Below, one piece after another: positions 34,606 to 42,375 of a stretch of DNA of 64,000 nt. The notes below the pieces were generated by a model. That model searched no databases, was not told the DNA's origin, and saw nothing but the letters and a program-made list of their open reading frames with translations. The DNA comes from Microtetraspora sp. NBRC 16547 (lineage in GTDB: Bacteria; Actinomycetota; Actinomycetes; Streptosporangiales; Streptosporangiaceae). Positions within the stretch are counted from its first letter, which is position 1. Every line of letters starts with the position of its first letter. The stretch is taken from contig NZ_BSSE01000011.1 in the NCBI RefSeq assembly GCF_030268965.1, positions 124,001 through 188,000 of the forward strand, in the 5' to 3' direction. The position numbers and the translations under genes were made by a program.

Positions 34606-36138
34606 ATGATGGAAGAGCGTGCTGAGGCGGTGCATGCGGAGCGTCGCGCCGCAGCCTTGGCCATGGGAGGCGATCGCAAGCTCAAGAAGCGTGCGGCGGC
34701 CGGTGCGCTCAATGCGCGAGAGCGCGTCGACTTGTTGTTTGACTCCGGGTCCTTCACGGAGAGCGGGCTCTTCGCGACCTCACCGGTCGATGCGGACAAG
34801 GACACCACCCCTGCTGACGGCAAGGTCACCGGCACGGGCGACATCGACGGTCGCCGGGCAGCGGTGATCGCCTACGACTTCACGGTCAAGGGTGCCTCGA
34901 GCAGCTCGGTCAGCAACAAGAAGATGCAGCACATGAAGGACCTCGCCACCAGGCGGGGAATGCCCCTCATCTACCTGGCCGAGTCCACCGGGGTCCGCAT
35001 GCCGGATGTCATGGGGGGCACCGGTATGGGGCAGGGCAACGACCGCTCTCGCTTCCTGAGGTGCCGTGAGAGCCCATGGGCATCGGGCGTTTTCGGCTAT
35101 TCGTTCGGCTCTGCGGCGTGGCACACCGTCTCCTCGGACTTCGCCGTCTTCCGGAAGGGCTCGGTGATGGCCGTGTCGAGCCCGGGCCTGGTGAGCCGGG
35201 CCACGGGACAGGAGGTCGACGGTCAGGACCTCGGAGGGTGGCGGATCCACTCCGAGATCACCGGCTTCGCGGACGCGGTCGCCGACACCGACGAGCAGGC
35301 CATCGAGCTGATCCGGCGTTTCCTGTCCTATCTGCCTGCCCACAACGGTGAGGCTCCGCCGTCGGCTCCGATCACGGAAGGCTCGGAAGACCGCCTGCAC
35401 GAGCTGCGCACCCTGGTTCCGCAGTCGCGAACCCAGGTGTACGACGTCCGCAAGGTGATCGAGGTAGTCGCCGACAACGGCTCGGTCTTTCCGATCAAGG
35501 CGCGTTACGGCAAGAGCCTGGTGACCGCCCTGACGAGGATCGGGGGGCAGACGGTCGGCGTGATCGCGAACAACCCGATGTTCAAGGGCGGCGCCATCGA
35601 CGCGGACGCGTGCGACAAGGCGACAAGCTTCCTGGTTCTCTGCGACTCCTACAACATCCCCATTCTGTTCCTGGTCGATCAGCCGGGCTTCCTGATCGGA
35701 CTAGAGGCCGAGCGGGACAAGGTCGCCGGCAAGGTGATCAATTGGATGAATGCGCTGTCGCTCGTCACGGTTCCCAAGATCACCGTGATGATGCGCAAGA
35801 ACTACGGCCAGGCTTTCGTGAACATGGGGGGCGCTTTCACGGCCGATGCCACGGCCGCCTGGTGGAGTGCGGAGATCAGCTTCATGGACCCGCGTTCCGC
35901 GGTGAGTGTCGTGTACGGCATCCAGCCGGAGAGCGACCCCGAAGAGTACGAGCGACGACTGGCGGAGATGGCCCGCGGTTCGACGGCCTACGACATCGCC
36001 CGCGTGTATGGCGTCCAGGACGTCATCGACCCCGTCGACACCCGTTCCTTCGTCCTTGCCGCGCTGAGGGACAACCACCTGGCTCGGACCGGCGGTGTCG
36101 GAGAGCACCTGCTGAGCACCTGGCCGACGAGCTACTGA
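34606..36138 (+). CDS. Acyl-CoA carboxylase carboxyltransferase subunit
   Basis: A 510-aa carboxyltransferase that moves CO2 from carboxybiotin to an acyl-CoA. Blocks: RVDLLFDSGSFTESG, FTVKGASSSSVSNKKMQ, IYLAESTGVRMPD, TQVYDVRKVIEVVADNGSVF and PGFLIGLEAERD. The two-domain crotonase-like architecture fits the AccD/PccB family; substrate chain length cannot be read. It lies 13 bases after the synthetase and 9 before the biotin carboxylase. Confidence 0.92.
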   Translation: MMEERAEAVHAERRAAALAMGGDRKLKKRAAAGALNARERVDLLFDSGSFTESGLFATSPVDADKDTTPADGKVTGTGDIDGRRAAVIAYDFTVKGASSSSVSNKKMQHMKDLATRRGMPLIYLAESTGVRMPDVMGGTGMGQGNDRSRFLRCRESPWASGVFGYSFGSAAWHTVSSDFAVFRKGSVMAVSSPGLVSRATGQEVDGQDLGGWRIHSEITGFADAVADTDEQAIELIRRFLSYLPAHNGEAPPSAPITEGSEDRLHELRTLVPQSRTQVYDVRKVIEVVADNGSVFPIKARYGKSLVTALTRIGGQTVGVIANNPMFKGGAIDADACDKATSFLVLCDSYNIPILFLVDQPGFLIGLEAERDKVAGKVINWMNALSLVTVPKITVMMRKNYGQAFVNMGGAFTADATAAWWSAEISFMDPRSAVSVVYGIQPESDPEEYERRLAEMARGSTAYDIARVYGVQDVIDPVDTRSFVLAALRDNHLARTGGVGEHLLSTWPTSY

Positions 36139-36147
36139 GGAGCCAAG

Positions 36148-37503
36148 ATGAGTTCCTTTCCACAGCGTGTGCTTGTCGCCAACCGAGGTGAGATCGCCCG
36201 GCGCGTGATCGCCACGACGCGACGGCTCGGTATCGAGTCGGTCGCCGTCTACCACCCCATCGACGCGGCTCTGCCGTTCGTCAGCGAGGCGGACCGGGCC
36301 GTGCCGCTTGAAGGAGAAGCGCCGGTCAAGGCATACCTCGACGGTCCGCAGATCATCAGGCTGGCGTTGAGCGTCGGGGCTACTGCTGTGCACCCCGGCT
36401 ACGGATTCCTTGCAGAGAACGCCCAGTTCGCACAGGACGTCGCGGATGCCGGTCTGGTCTGGATCGGGCCACCAGCCGACGCCATCCGGACCATGGGTGA
36501 CAAGGTCCAGGCGCGACGTGCCGTGTCCGCGGTCGGCGTACCGGTCAGCGGGGGAGCAGCCGACGCGCTGGCGTCCGTCGATGATGCGGTGGCCGAGGCA
36601 GGCCGGATCGGATATCCGGTCATGGTCAAGGCCTCCGAAGGCGGTGGCGGCATTGGCATGGCCGTCGCACACGACGAAGCCGCGCTGCGCAAGGCGTTCG
36701 CCGGTACCCAGTCGATGGCGGAGAGGAGCTTCGGTTCGAGCCGGGTTTTCGTCGAGCGGTTCGTCTCGACGGCGCGCCACGTGGAGGTCCAGATCCTCGG
36801 CCTGGCCGACGGCTCCGTCATCGTGCTTGGGGAGCGGGACTGCTCGGTTCAGAGGCGTCACCAAAAGCTCGTCGAGGAGAGCCCCGCCCCGGCTCTCGAC
36901 GCCAGCACCAGGGAGCGCATGCTCCGGTGTGCCGTCAAGGCGGCCGAAGTCGTGAACTACGTGAACGCGGGGACGGTGGAGTTTCTGCTCGATACCGCAA
37001 CAGGCCAGTTCGTCTTCCTTGAGATGAACACCCGGATCCAGGTCGAGCACCCGGTGACGGAGCTGGCCCTCGGAGTCGACCTCGTGGAGCAGCAGCTGAG
37101 CATCGCTCAGACCGGTACAACCGCCCCCGGGTTCGAGCCGGTGCTGCGCGGGCACGCCATCGAGGTCCGTGTGTGTGCGGAGGACCCTCGCCGCTTCTTC
37201 CCCAGCCCCGGGGTTATCGACACCTGGAAGGAGCCGGAGGGGGCCGGGATCCGGGTGGACGCCGGTTATGCGGCAGGCCTGGAAGTGACTCCGTTCTTCG
37301 ACCCGCTCTTGGCCAAGGTGTGTGCGTTCGGTGACTCACGGGATGAAGCGCTCGCGCGTGTCCGGCGCGCGCTCGACGACTTCGAGATCACCGGTGTGGT
37401 GACGAACCTGCCGTTCTTGAGGGATCTCCTGCGCTCGGAGGCGTTCACCACGGGGCACTACGACACGAGCATCGTCGCGAACATGAAGTCGAAACAGCCG
37501 TAG
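36148..37503 (+). CDS. Biotin carboxylase subunit
   Basis: A 451-aa biotin carboxylase that carboxylates biotin with ATP and bicarbonate. Blocks: RVLVANRGEIARRVIATTRR, HPGYGFLAENAQFAQ, VMVKASEGGGGIGMA (ATP loop), ERDCSVQRRHQKLVEESPAP and EMNTRIQVEHPVTELALG (catalytic Glu/Arg). It stops after the biotin carboxylase domain, with no biotinyl domain attached. Many actinobacterial acyl-CoA carboxylases are fused BC-BCCP proteins, so the split form is notable. Confidence 0.94.
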   Translation: MSSFPQRVLVANRGEIARRVIATTRRLGIESVAVYHPIDAALPFVSEADRAVPLEGEAPVKAYLDGPQIIRLALSVGATAVHPGYGFLAENAQFAQDVADAGLVWIGPPADAIRTMGDKVQARRAVSAVGVPVSGGAADALASVDDAVAEAGRIGYPVMVKASEGGGGIGMAVAHDEAALRKAFAGTQSMAERSFGSSRVFVERFVSTARHVEVQILGLADGSVIVLGERDCSVQRRHQKLVEESPAPALDASTRERMLRCAVKAAEVVNYVNAGTVEFLLDTATGQFVFLEMNTRIQVEHPVTELALGVDLVEQQLSIAQTGTTAPGFEPVLRGHAIEVRVCAEDPRRFFPSPGVIDTWKEPEGAGIRVDAGYAAGLEVTPFFDPLLAKVCAFGDSRDEALARVRRALDDFEITGVVTNLPFLRDLLRSEAFTTGHYDTSIVANMKSKQP

Positions 37504-37528
37504 ACAAGCCCTGATAGGAGACTGACCG

Positions 37529-37750
37529 ATGGCCGAGACCATCCAGGCGGAGATGAACGCGAACGTGTGGAAGATCCTGGTGGCACCGGGCGACTCAGTC
37601 GAAGAGGAGTGCCCGCTCATGATCCTTGAGTCCATGAAGATGGAGATCCCGGTACTCGCGGAGTCCGAGGGGTTCGTCGTCGCCCTGCATGTCGCAGAGG
37701 GCGACAGGGTGAGCCCGGGGCAGCCGCTCGTGGACCTCTCGACGAACTGA
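37529..37750 (+). CDS. Biotin carboxyl carrier protein (free biotinyl domain)
   Basis: A 73-aa biotinyl domain. The biotinylated Lys is K37 in ESMKMEIPV. Flanking Gly and Val residues (VAPGDSVEEECPL, VAEGDRVSPGQPLVDL) complete the fold. It carries CO2 between the biotin carboxylase at 36148 and the carboxyltransferase at 34606. There is no linker extension. A GATAGGAGA box lies before the ATG. Confidence 0.93.
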   Translation: MAETIQAEMNANVWKILVAPGDSVEEECPLMILESMKMEIPVLAESEGFVVALHVAEGDRVSPGQPLVDLSTN

Positions 37751-37755
37751 CGGAT

Positions 37756-38748
37756 GTGATGACGATGAAGGCTTGGTCCGTTACGCGACTCTGCGACCCG
37801 GCGGATGCCCTGGAACTGTGCGAGGTCGAGGTCCCGCAGCCGGGACCCCGCCAGGTTCTGGTGAGAGTTCTGGCGAGCGCCGCGAACTTCCCCGACGTGT
37901 TGCTGTGTCGAGGCGAATACCAGATCCGGCCTGAACTGCCGTTCACCCCCGGGTCCGAACTGTGCGGCGAGATCGTGACTGTCGGCAGTGAGGTGACCCG
38001 CCTCGCCGTGGGGCAGCGTGTCCTGGGCCTGTGCGCACTTCCCCATGGCGGCTTCGCCGAGTACGCCCTCATGGATGAGTTGACGACCTACGAGGCACCG
38101 ACGTCGCTGGACCACGCGCAGGCGGCAGCCTTGTTCATCGGCTACCAGACCGGCTGGTTCGGCCTGCACCGCCGCGCCCGGATCCAACCGGGGGAGACCC
38201 TGCTGGTGCACGCCGCCGCCGGAGGCGTGGGGAGCGCGGCGATACAACTCGGCAAGTCCGCGGGTGCCCGCGTGATCGGCGTCGTCGGCGGACCGGAGAA
38301 GGCCGAGTACGCCAAGCGGCTCGGCGCCGACGTGGTGGTCGATCGCCGCGCCGAGGACTTCGTCGAGGTCGTCAAGCGCGAGACGGAGGGGCGAGGTGCC
38401 GACGTCGTCTACGACCCGGTGGGCGGCGATGTGTACGAGCGGTCGACCAAGTGCATCGCCTTCGAGGGGCGCATCCTCGTGGTCGGCTTCGCAGGCGGTG
38501 TGATCCAGCGCGTCGCACTGAACCACGCCCTAGTGAAGAACTACTCGATCCTCGGACTCCATTGGGGGCTTTACAACAGCAAGGACCCCGCCTCGGTCGC
38601 CGCCTGCCAGGCGGAACTCGCCAGGCTGGCCGAGCTGGGGGAGGTCGCCCCATTCGTCAGCGAGCGGTTCGCACTCCCGGACGTAGCGGCCGCGCTGCAG
38701 CGTCTCGCAGATGGCGAGACGGTGGGCCGGCTGGTGTTCCAGCCGTAA
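37756..38748 (+). CDS. NADPH:quinone oxidoreductase (zinc-free medium-chain reductase)
   Basis: A 330-aa MDR-family reductase. N-terminal substrate domain: AWSVTRLCDPADALEL, NFPDVLLCRGEYQI. NADPH loop: LLVHAAAGGVGSAAIQLGKS, about residue 150. No structural or catalytic zinc ligands are evident. Starts at 37756 (GTG), 37759 or 37765 (ATG) are close together and none has a strong ribosome binding site. Reduces quinones or enoyl/enone groups. It is the intact counterpart of the relic at 16426. Confidence 0.9.
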   Translation: MMTMKAWSVTRLCDPADALELCEVEVPQPGPRQVLVRVLASAANFPDVLLCRGEYQIRPELPFTPGSELCGEIVTVGSEVTRLAVGQRVLGLCALPHGGFAEYALMDELTTYEAPTSLDHAQAAALFIGYQTGWFGLHRRARIQPGETLLVHAAAGGVGSAAIQLGKSAGARVIGVVGGPEKAEYAKRLGADVVVDRRAEDFVEVVKRETEGRGADVVYDPVGGDVYERSTKCIAFEGRILVVGFAGGVIQRVALNHALVKNYSILGLHWGLYNSKDPASVAACQAELARLAELGEVAPFVSERFALPDVAAALQRLADGETVGRLVFQP

Positions 38749-38776
38749 AGCCCCCGGCGCATCAGAACCGAAGGAA

Positions 38777-39324
38777 GGGGCGGTGCTCGTCAAGACCGAC
38801 GAAGGAGCGAACTCGGTCTACCGGAACATGACCACGTTCCTGGTCGAGAAGAAGCAGGGTTTCGGTGAGGTCGAACCTGGCCTCACCGTTCCCGGCAAGA
38901 TCGAGAAGATGGGCTACAAGGGCGTCGACACCACCGAGCTCATCTTCAGCGGCTGCCGCACGTCGCCGGACCAGATCCTCGGCGGAACGCCGAGACGCGG
39001 CTTCTACCAGATGATGGACGGCGTCGAGGTCGGCCGCGTCAACGTGGCCGCGCGGGGCTTTGGCGTCGCGCTGCGCGCGTTCGAACTCGCTATAGGGTAC
39101 GCCCAGCAGCGCGAGAATTTCGGTAAGCCGATCGCCGACCACCAGGCTGTGCAGTTCCGCCTCGCCGACATGGCGACCAAGGTCGAGGCCGCGCACCAGA
39201 TGATGGTCATGGCCGCACGCAAGAAGGACCGCGGCGAGCGCAACGATCTCGAAGCGGGCACGGCGGCTACGGCTTCTCGAAGGAATACGAGATCGAACGC
39301 CTCTACCGGGAAGCCCCCCTCTCC
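38777..39324 (+). pseudogene. Acyl-CoA dehydrogenase fragment with internal deletion
   Basis: The frame joins from about 38777 as AVLVKTDEGANSVYRN, GKIEKMGYKGVDTTELIFSG, VNVAARGFGVALRAFELA and YAQQRENFGKPIADHQAVQF, the middle domain of an acyl-CoA dehydrogenase. The first ~165 residues are missing. After RGERNDLEAG about 20 residues are lost and the sequence resumes in another frame as HGGYGFSKEYEIERLYREAP. It then breaks off into an unrelated integrase tail at about 39324, before the GEGTSEIQ-type end. Not functional. Confidence 0.8.
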
Positions 39325-39693
39325 AAAAGATGCGTGGAGGCGCTCCGCGCCCATCAGGCGCAGCAGGCCAAGGAACGGCAGGACGCCGGAGCCAAGTGGA
39401 CCGACAGCGATCTCGTCTTCGCTTCCAAGGTCGGCACGCCCCTGGACTCGCACAACGTACGACGCGCATTTCGGAAGATCGTGAAAGTCGCGGGATTGAA
39501 GGCCCAAGACTGGACGCCACGGGAGATGCGGCACAGCTTTGTATCGCTGCTGTCCGACTCCGGCGTTCCGCTGGAGGACATCGCCAGGCTTGTCGGCCAC
39601 AGCGGCACAGCCGTGACCGAGGCCGTCTACCGGAAGCAGATCCGCCCGGTCCTCCTCGGCGGAGCCGAGGTCATGGATCGCATCTTCTCCTGA
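39325..39693 (+). pseudogene. Tyrosine integrase, C-terminal remnant
   Basis: About 122 residues (KRCVEALRAHQAQQAKERQD, WTPREMRHSFVSLLSDSGV, ARLVGHSGTAVTEAVYRKQI) form the catalytic end of a Streptomyces-type site-specific integrase: the second Arg box RHSF, GHSG and the nucleophile Tyr in VYRKQ. The N-terminal DNA-binding arm and first Arg box are missing. The fragment is fused directly to the broken acyl-CoA dehydrogenase, marking the boundary of an old integrated element. Confidence 0.82.
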
Positions 39694-39703
39694 CGAAACC
39701 GCT

Positions 39704-39744
39704 CACGCCAGGGGCGGCACTGACACAGAGCCACCCCTGGCGTG
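39704..39744 (+). terminator. Hairpin after the integrase remnant
   Basis: An 11-bp perfect stem, CACGCCAGGGG (39704-39714) with CCCCTGGCGTG (39734-39744), and a 19-base loop lies 10 bases after the stop. No clear T-run follows, so it may act in a Rho-independent-like or processing role. Confidence 0.55.
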
Positions 39745-39825
39745 CCGTGCGAACCGCAAGGACGCCGTCGGTCTCCACCGCGAAAGGCGATGCTGTCGGC
39801 GACCCGCTTTCCGTACGCTGACGTT

Positions 39826-40359
39826 GTGCGCACCGGTTCGCATCAGACCCGTTTGATCGTCGTACGCGGGAACTCCGGCTCCGGGAAGACCAGCGCCGCC
39901 CGCGCCGTACGAGCGGCCTACGGCCGCGGCCTGGCGCTGGTGAGCCAGGACACCATCCGGCGCGAACTCCTGCGGGAACGAGACGTGCCCGGGGGAGTGA
40001 ACATCGGGCTCATCGACGCCATCGTCCGATACTCACTCGACCACGGATACAGCGTCCTGCTCGAGGGAATCCTCACCGCCAGCCGGTACGGGACGATGCT
40101 CCAGGCTTTGCGCCGCGACCACGCCGGGATGAGCGCCTTCTTCTACCTGGACGTGTCCTTCCCGGAAACCCTCCGCCGGCATGACACGAGGCCGCAGCGG
40201 CTCGAGTTCTCCCCGGACCAGATGCGGGAGTGGTACCGGGAACGAGACCTGCTGCCAGGCGACTGGGAGACGGTGATAGGCGAGGACAGTTCGCTCGACG
40301 CGACGGCTCAGCGTCTGCTCAGCGCGGCCCGGCCGGCCTCGGCGCGGATCGACCCGTGA
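39826..40359 (+). CDS. P-loop kinase (AAA_33 / zeta-toxin-like)
   Basis: A 177-aa kinase-like ATPase. Walker A VVRGNSGSGKTSAA comes near residue 20, VSQDTIRREL follows, YSVLLEGILTASRYG is in the middle, and FYLDVSFPETLRRHDTRP is a lid-type segment. It resembles small-molecule or protein kinases often seen alone in streptomycetes; the substrate is unknown. The GTG at 39826 lies 6 bases after a TACGCT -10-like box, which suggests a leaderless mRNA. The ATG at 39790 is an alternative. Confidence 0.8.
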   Translation: MRTGSHQTRLIVVRGNSGSGKTSAARAVRAAYGRGLALVSQDTIRRELLRERDVPGGVNIGLIDAIVRYSLDHGYSVLLEGILTASRYGTMLQALRRDHAGMSAFFYLDVSFPETLRRHDTRPQRLEFSPDQMREWYRERDLLPGDWETVIGEDSSLDATAQRLLSAARPASARIDP

Positions 40360-40584
40360 CTCGCCTTGTGGCGGCGCTGCGGATCCGGTCCGGTCGGCAG
40401 CAGATTTGAACCTGTCGCCCCTTTACACGAAAGACATCGTCCGACCGCACGGTCAGCGACGCCGTAGGTAAGGGCAGACCCATACGAGCGGACCCCTGAT
40501 TCCTATGGGGGAATACGGCATCGACAGACACCTGTCTCCGTGTCATCGGTGACAGTCACTCAGTTAGTCACTCAGTAATAGAAA

Positions 40585-40612
40585 AGGGTGTCACGTGATC
40601 TCGTGACACCCT
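40585..40612 (-). terminator. tRNA-type terminator beyond the tRNA-Pro fragment
   Basis: AGGGTGTCACG / CGTGACACCCT, an 11-bp perfect stem with a 6-base loop. Read on the minus strand it is followed by TTTTCTATT, a typical termination U-run, about 20 bases after the tRNA 3' end. It looks like the native terminator of the tRNA-Pro gene. Confidence 0.75.
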
Positions 40613-40631
40613 CTCCGACCTGCGTAAACGC

Positions 40632-40677
40632 GGTCGGGACGACAGGATTTGAACCTGCGACCCCTTGACCCCCAGTC
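40632..40677 (-). other. 3' end of a tRNA-Pro (GGG), probable attachment site (attL/attR)
   Basis: On the minus strand the sequence reads GACTGGGGGTCAAGGGGTCG, then the T-arm GCAGGTTCAAATCCTGT and CGTCCCG with discriminator A. The anticodon loop CTGGGGG (anticodon GGG) and stem half TCAAG are present. The 5' stem partner is CGCGA instead of CTTGA, and no D-arm or acceptor 5' strand follows. It is thus only the tRNA 3' half, the usual crossover region for actinomycete integrases. The integrase gene begins 156 bases away, on the element side. Confidence 0.7.
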
Positions 40678-40833
40678 GCGTTTCGACGTTCATTCGTCAC
40701 CTTGAGTAATCGGGGCGGGTGAGAGAAACTCCAGGTAGACCGCGTGATCGCGATGCCAGGCCATCCCAGCCGCTGTCACCAGCTCGCACACAGTCCACGG
40801 TCAAATGACGGTCAGACGATCTTGGGGGAGGGC

Positions 40834-42168
40834 ATGGGCTTCTCGCGCAAACGCCTCGGCATCAAAGGCAAGCCGAGGTACACCGCGTACTACACGGACC
40901 TCCGAGGTCGAGAACTGTCTGCGGGAACCTTCTCCAGCAAGAAGGAGGCCGACAAGGCCTGGCAGCAGGCCGAGGCGAAGGTCGCAGAAGGCCGAGCAGG
41001 CGACCCCGCCCGAAGCAAGCAGTCCTTCCGCAGATACGTCGAGGAGGAGTGGCTGCCGCATCACCTGATGGAGGCCACGACCCGGGAAGGTTACACGTAC
41101 TCGATCTACGCGCACATCATGAAGTGGTTCGGGCCGATGCGCATGATCGAGATCCTGCCGAGTGACGTGCGCGCCTGGGTGAAGGACCAGCAGGACTGTG
41201 GGCTCTCGCCCGCCACCATCCGGCTCAACAAGTCGATCCTCAGTGGCATCTTCACCACGGCGCTGAACGACCAGGTCACTGTGCTGCATCCGTGCAAGGG
41301 AGTGAAGACGCCGACGGTCCCGAAGAAGCCGCTGCGCATCGTCTCCCCTGAGGAGTTCGACCAGCTCTACTTCGCCCTGCCCGACGAGGAGACCCGCCTG
41401 CTGGCCGAAACCGCCATAGAGAGCGGCATGCGCTGGGGTGAGCTCACCGAACTCCGCGTCAAGGACCTCGAGCTCATCAACTGCATCGTCACCGTGAGCC
41501 GCACGGTCGTCGAGATCAACCCCAAGCATCATCCGGAAGGCAAGCGGTTCCTGATCAAGGAGTACCCCAAGGACAGGGAGTTCCGCCGCTTCAAGCTCAC
41601 CCCGCAGATCGCCGCGAAACTCAAGCAGTACATCAAGGACAACAAGCTGGAGCGCGACGACCTGCTCTTCGTCTACCGCCCCGAGGAGCCTGCGCCGCAG
41701 TCACAAGCACAGCCGGTCGAGCACCTGGGTCTGACCGAACCGAACGCGGCCGGGCGGCGGTATCGGCACGGCACGCTCAGCGCGTACGCCGCGGGCAAGT
41801 GCCGCTGCCGGCACTGCAAGAACGCTTACGCGGTCTATCGGGCAGAACGACGAGCCGCCGGCAAGGACGGACCGCGTCACGCTCGGCAGTGGGACACCGA
41901 CGGCCACATACCGCGTCGTTGGTTTCGTGACCAGGTGTGGCGGCCCGCGCTGGCCGCCTCAGGCCTGGAGTTCAAGGTCAAGATGCACGACCTCCGCCAC
42001 GCCCACGCCTCCTGGCTCCTCGCCGGCGGCGCTGATCTTCAGGTCGTCAAGGAACGCCTTGGCCACGGCAGTATCTCCACCACCGAGAAGTACCTTCACA
42101 CGCTCCCGGACGCCGACCAAACAGCGCTCGACGCCCTCGCCCGTACCCGGTCCCGATCTCGGCGATGA
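40834..42168 (+). CDS. int: Tyrosine-type site-specific integrase
   Basis: A 444-aa integrase. An N-terminal arm-binding segment (KPRYTAYYTDLRGRELSAGT) and core-binding SAM-like domain precede the catalytic domain: first Arg in ESGMRWGELTELR, HDLRHAHASWLL (His-x-x-Arg), LGHGSISTTEKYLH with nucleophile Y420. A Cys-rich insert (AAGKCRCRHCKNAYAVYRAE) lies inside the catalytic domain. The ATG at 40834 has a strong GGGGGAGGG box; 40744 is an earlier frame start without one. It sits next to a tRNA-Pro 3' fragment, its probable attachment site. Confidence 0.9.
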   Translation: MGFSRKRLGIKGKPRYTAYYTDLRGRELSAGTFSSKKEADKAWQQAEAKVAEGRAGDPARSKQSFRRYVEEEWLPHHLMEATTREGYTYSIYAHIMKWFGPMRMIEILPSDVRAWVKDQQDCGLSPATIRLNKSILSGIFTTALNDQVTVLHPCKGVKTPTVPKKPLRIVSPEEFDQLYFALPDEETRLLAETAIESGMRWGELTELRVKDLELINCIVTVSRTVVEINPKHHPEGKRFLIKEYPKDREFRRFKLTPQIAAKLKQYIKDNKLERDDLLFVYRPEEPAPQSQAQPVEHLGLTEPNAAGRRYRHGTLSAYAAGKCRCRHCKNAYAVYRAERRAAGKDGPRHARQWDTDGHIPRRWFRDQVWRPALAASGLEFKVKMHDLRHAHASWLLAGGADLQVVKERLGHGSISTTEKYLHTLPDADQTALDALARTRSRSRR

Positions 42169-42375
42169 TCTGGGCGGGCGGGACACGCCCCTGGCCCGCC
42201 CTGCGTCATTTCCCCAGGTGATCGCGCTGGTGGCCAGCGGGTCTTCCTTTGCGATCTACTTTGTACAGATGCCCGGCTGGAGAAGCTGGAGCGCTCACGC
42301 GCATGTGCCAGAAGCTCAGCATGTTTCTGCTGGGTGGCGTCGCCGATGCCTTGCCAACCTGTCCCGGTAGTACGC

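Larger units (their letters stand above)
40360..40833. other. Attachment-site region between kinase and integrase
   Basis: Holds a tRNA-like relic near 40390-40430 (T-arm-like but with mismatches), a strong hairpin (40585-40612) and the tRNA-Pro 3' fragment (40632-40677). I see no protein gene. Confidence 0.55.

Noticed and set aside
40632-40677. A complete tRNA-Pro gene
   Set aside because: Only the anticodon-loop to 3' end is present; the acceptor 5' strand and D-arm are missing.
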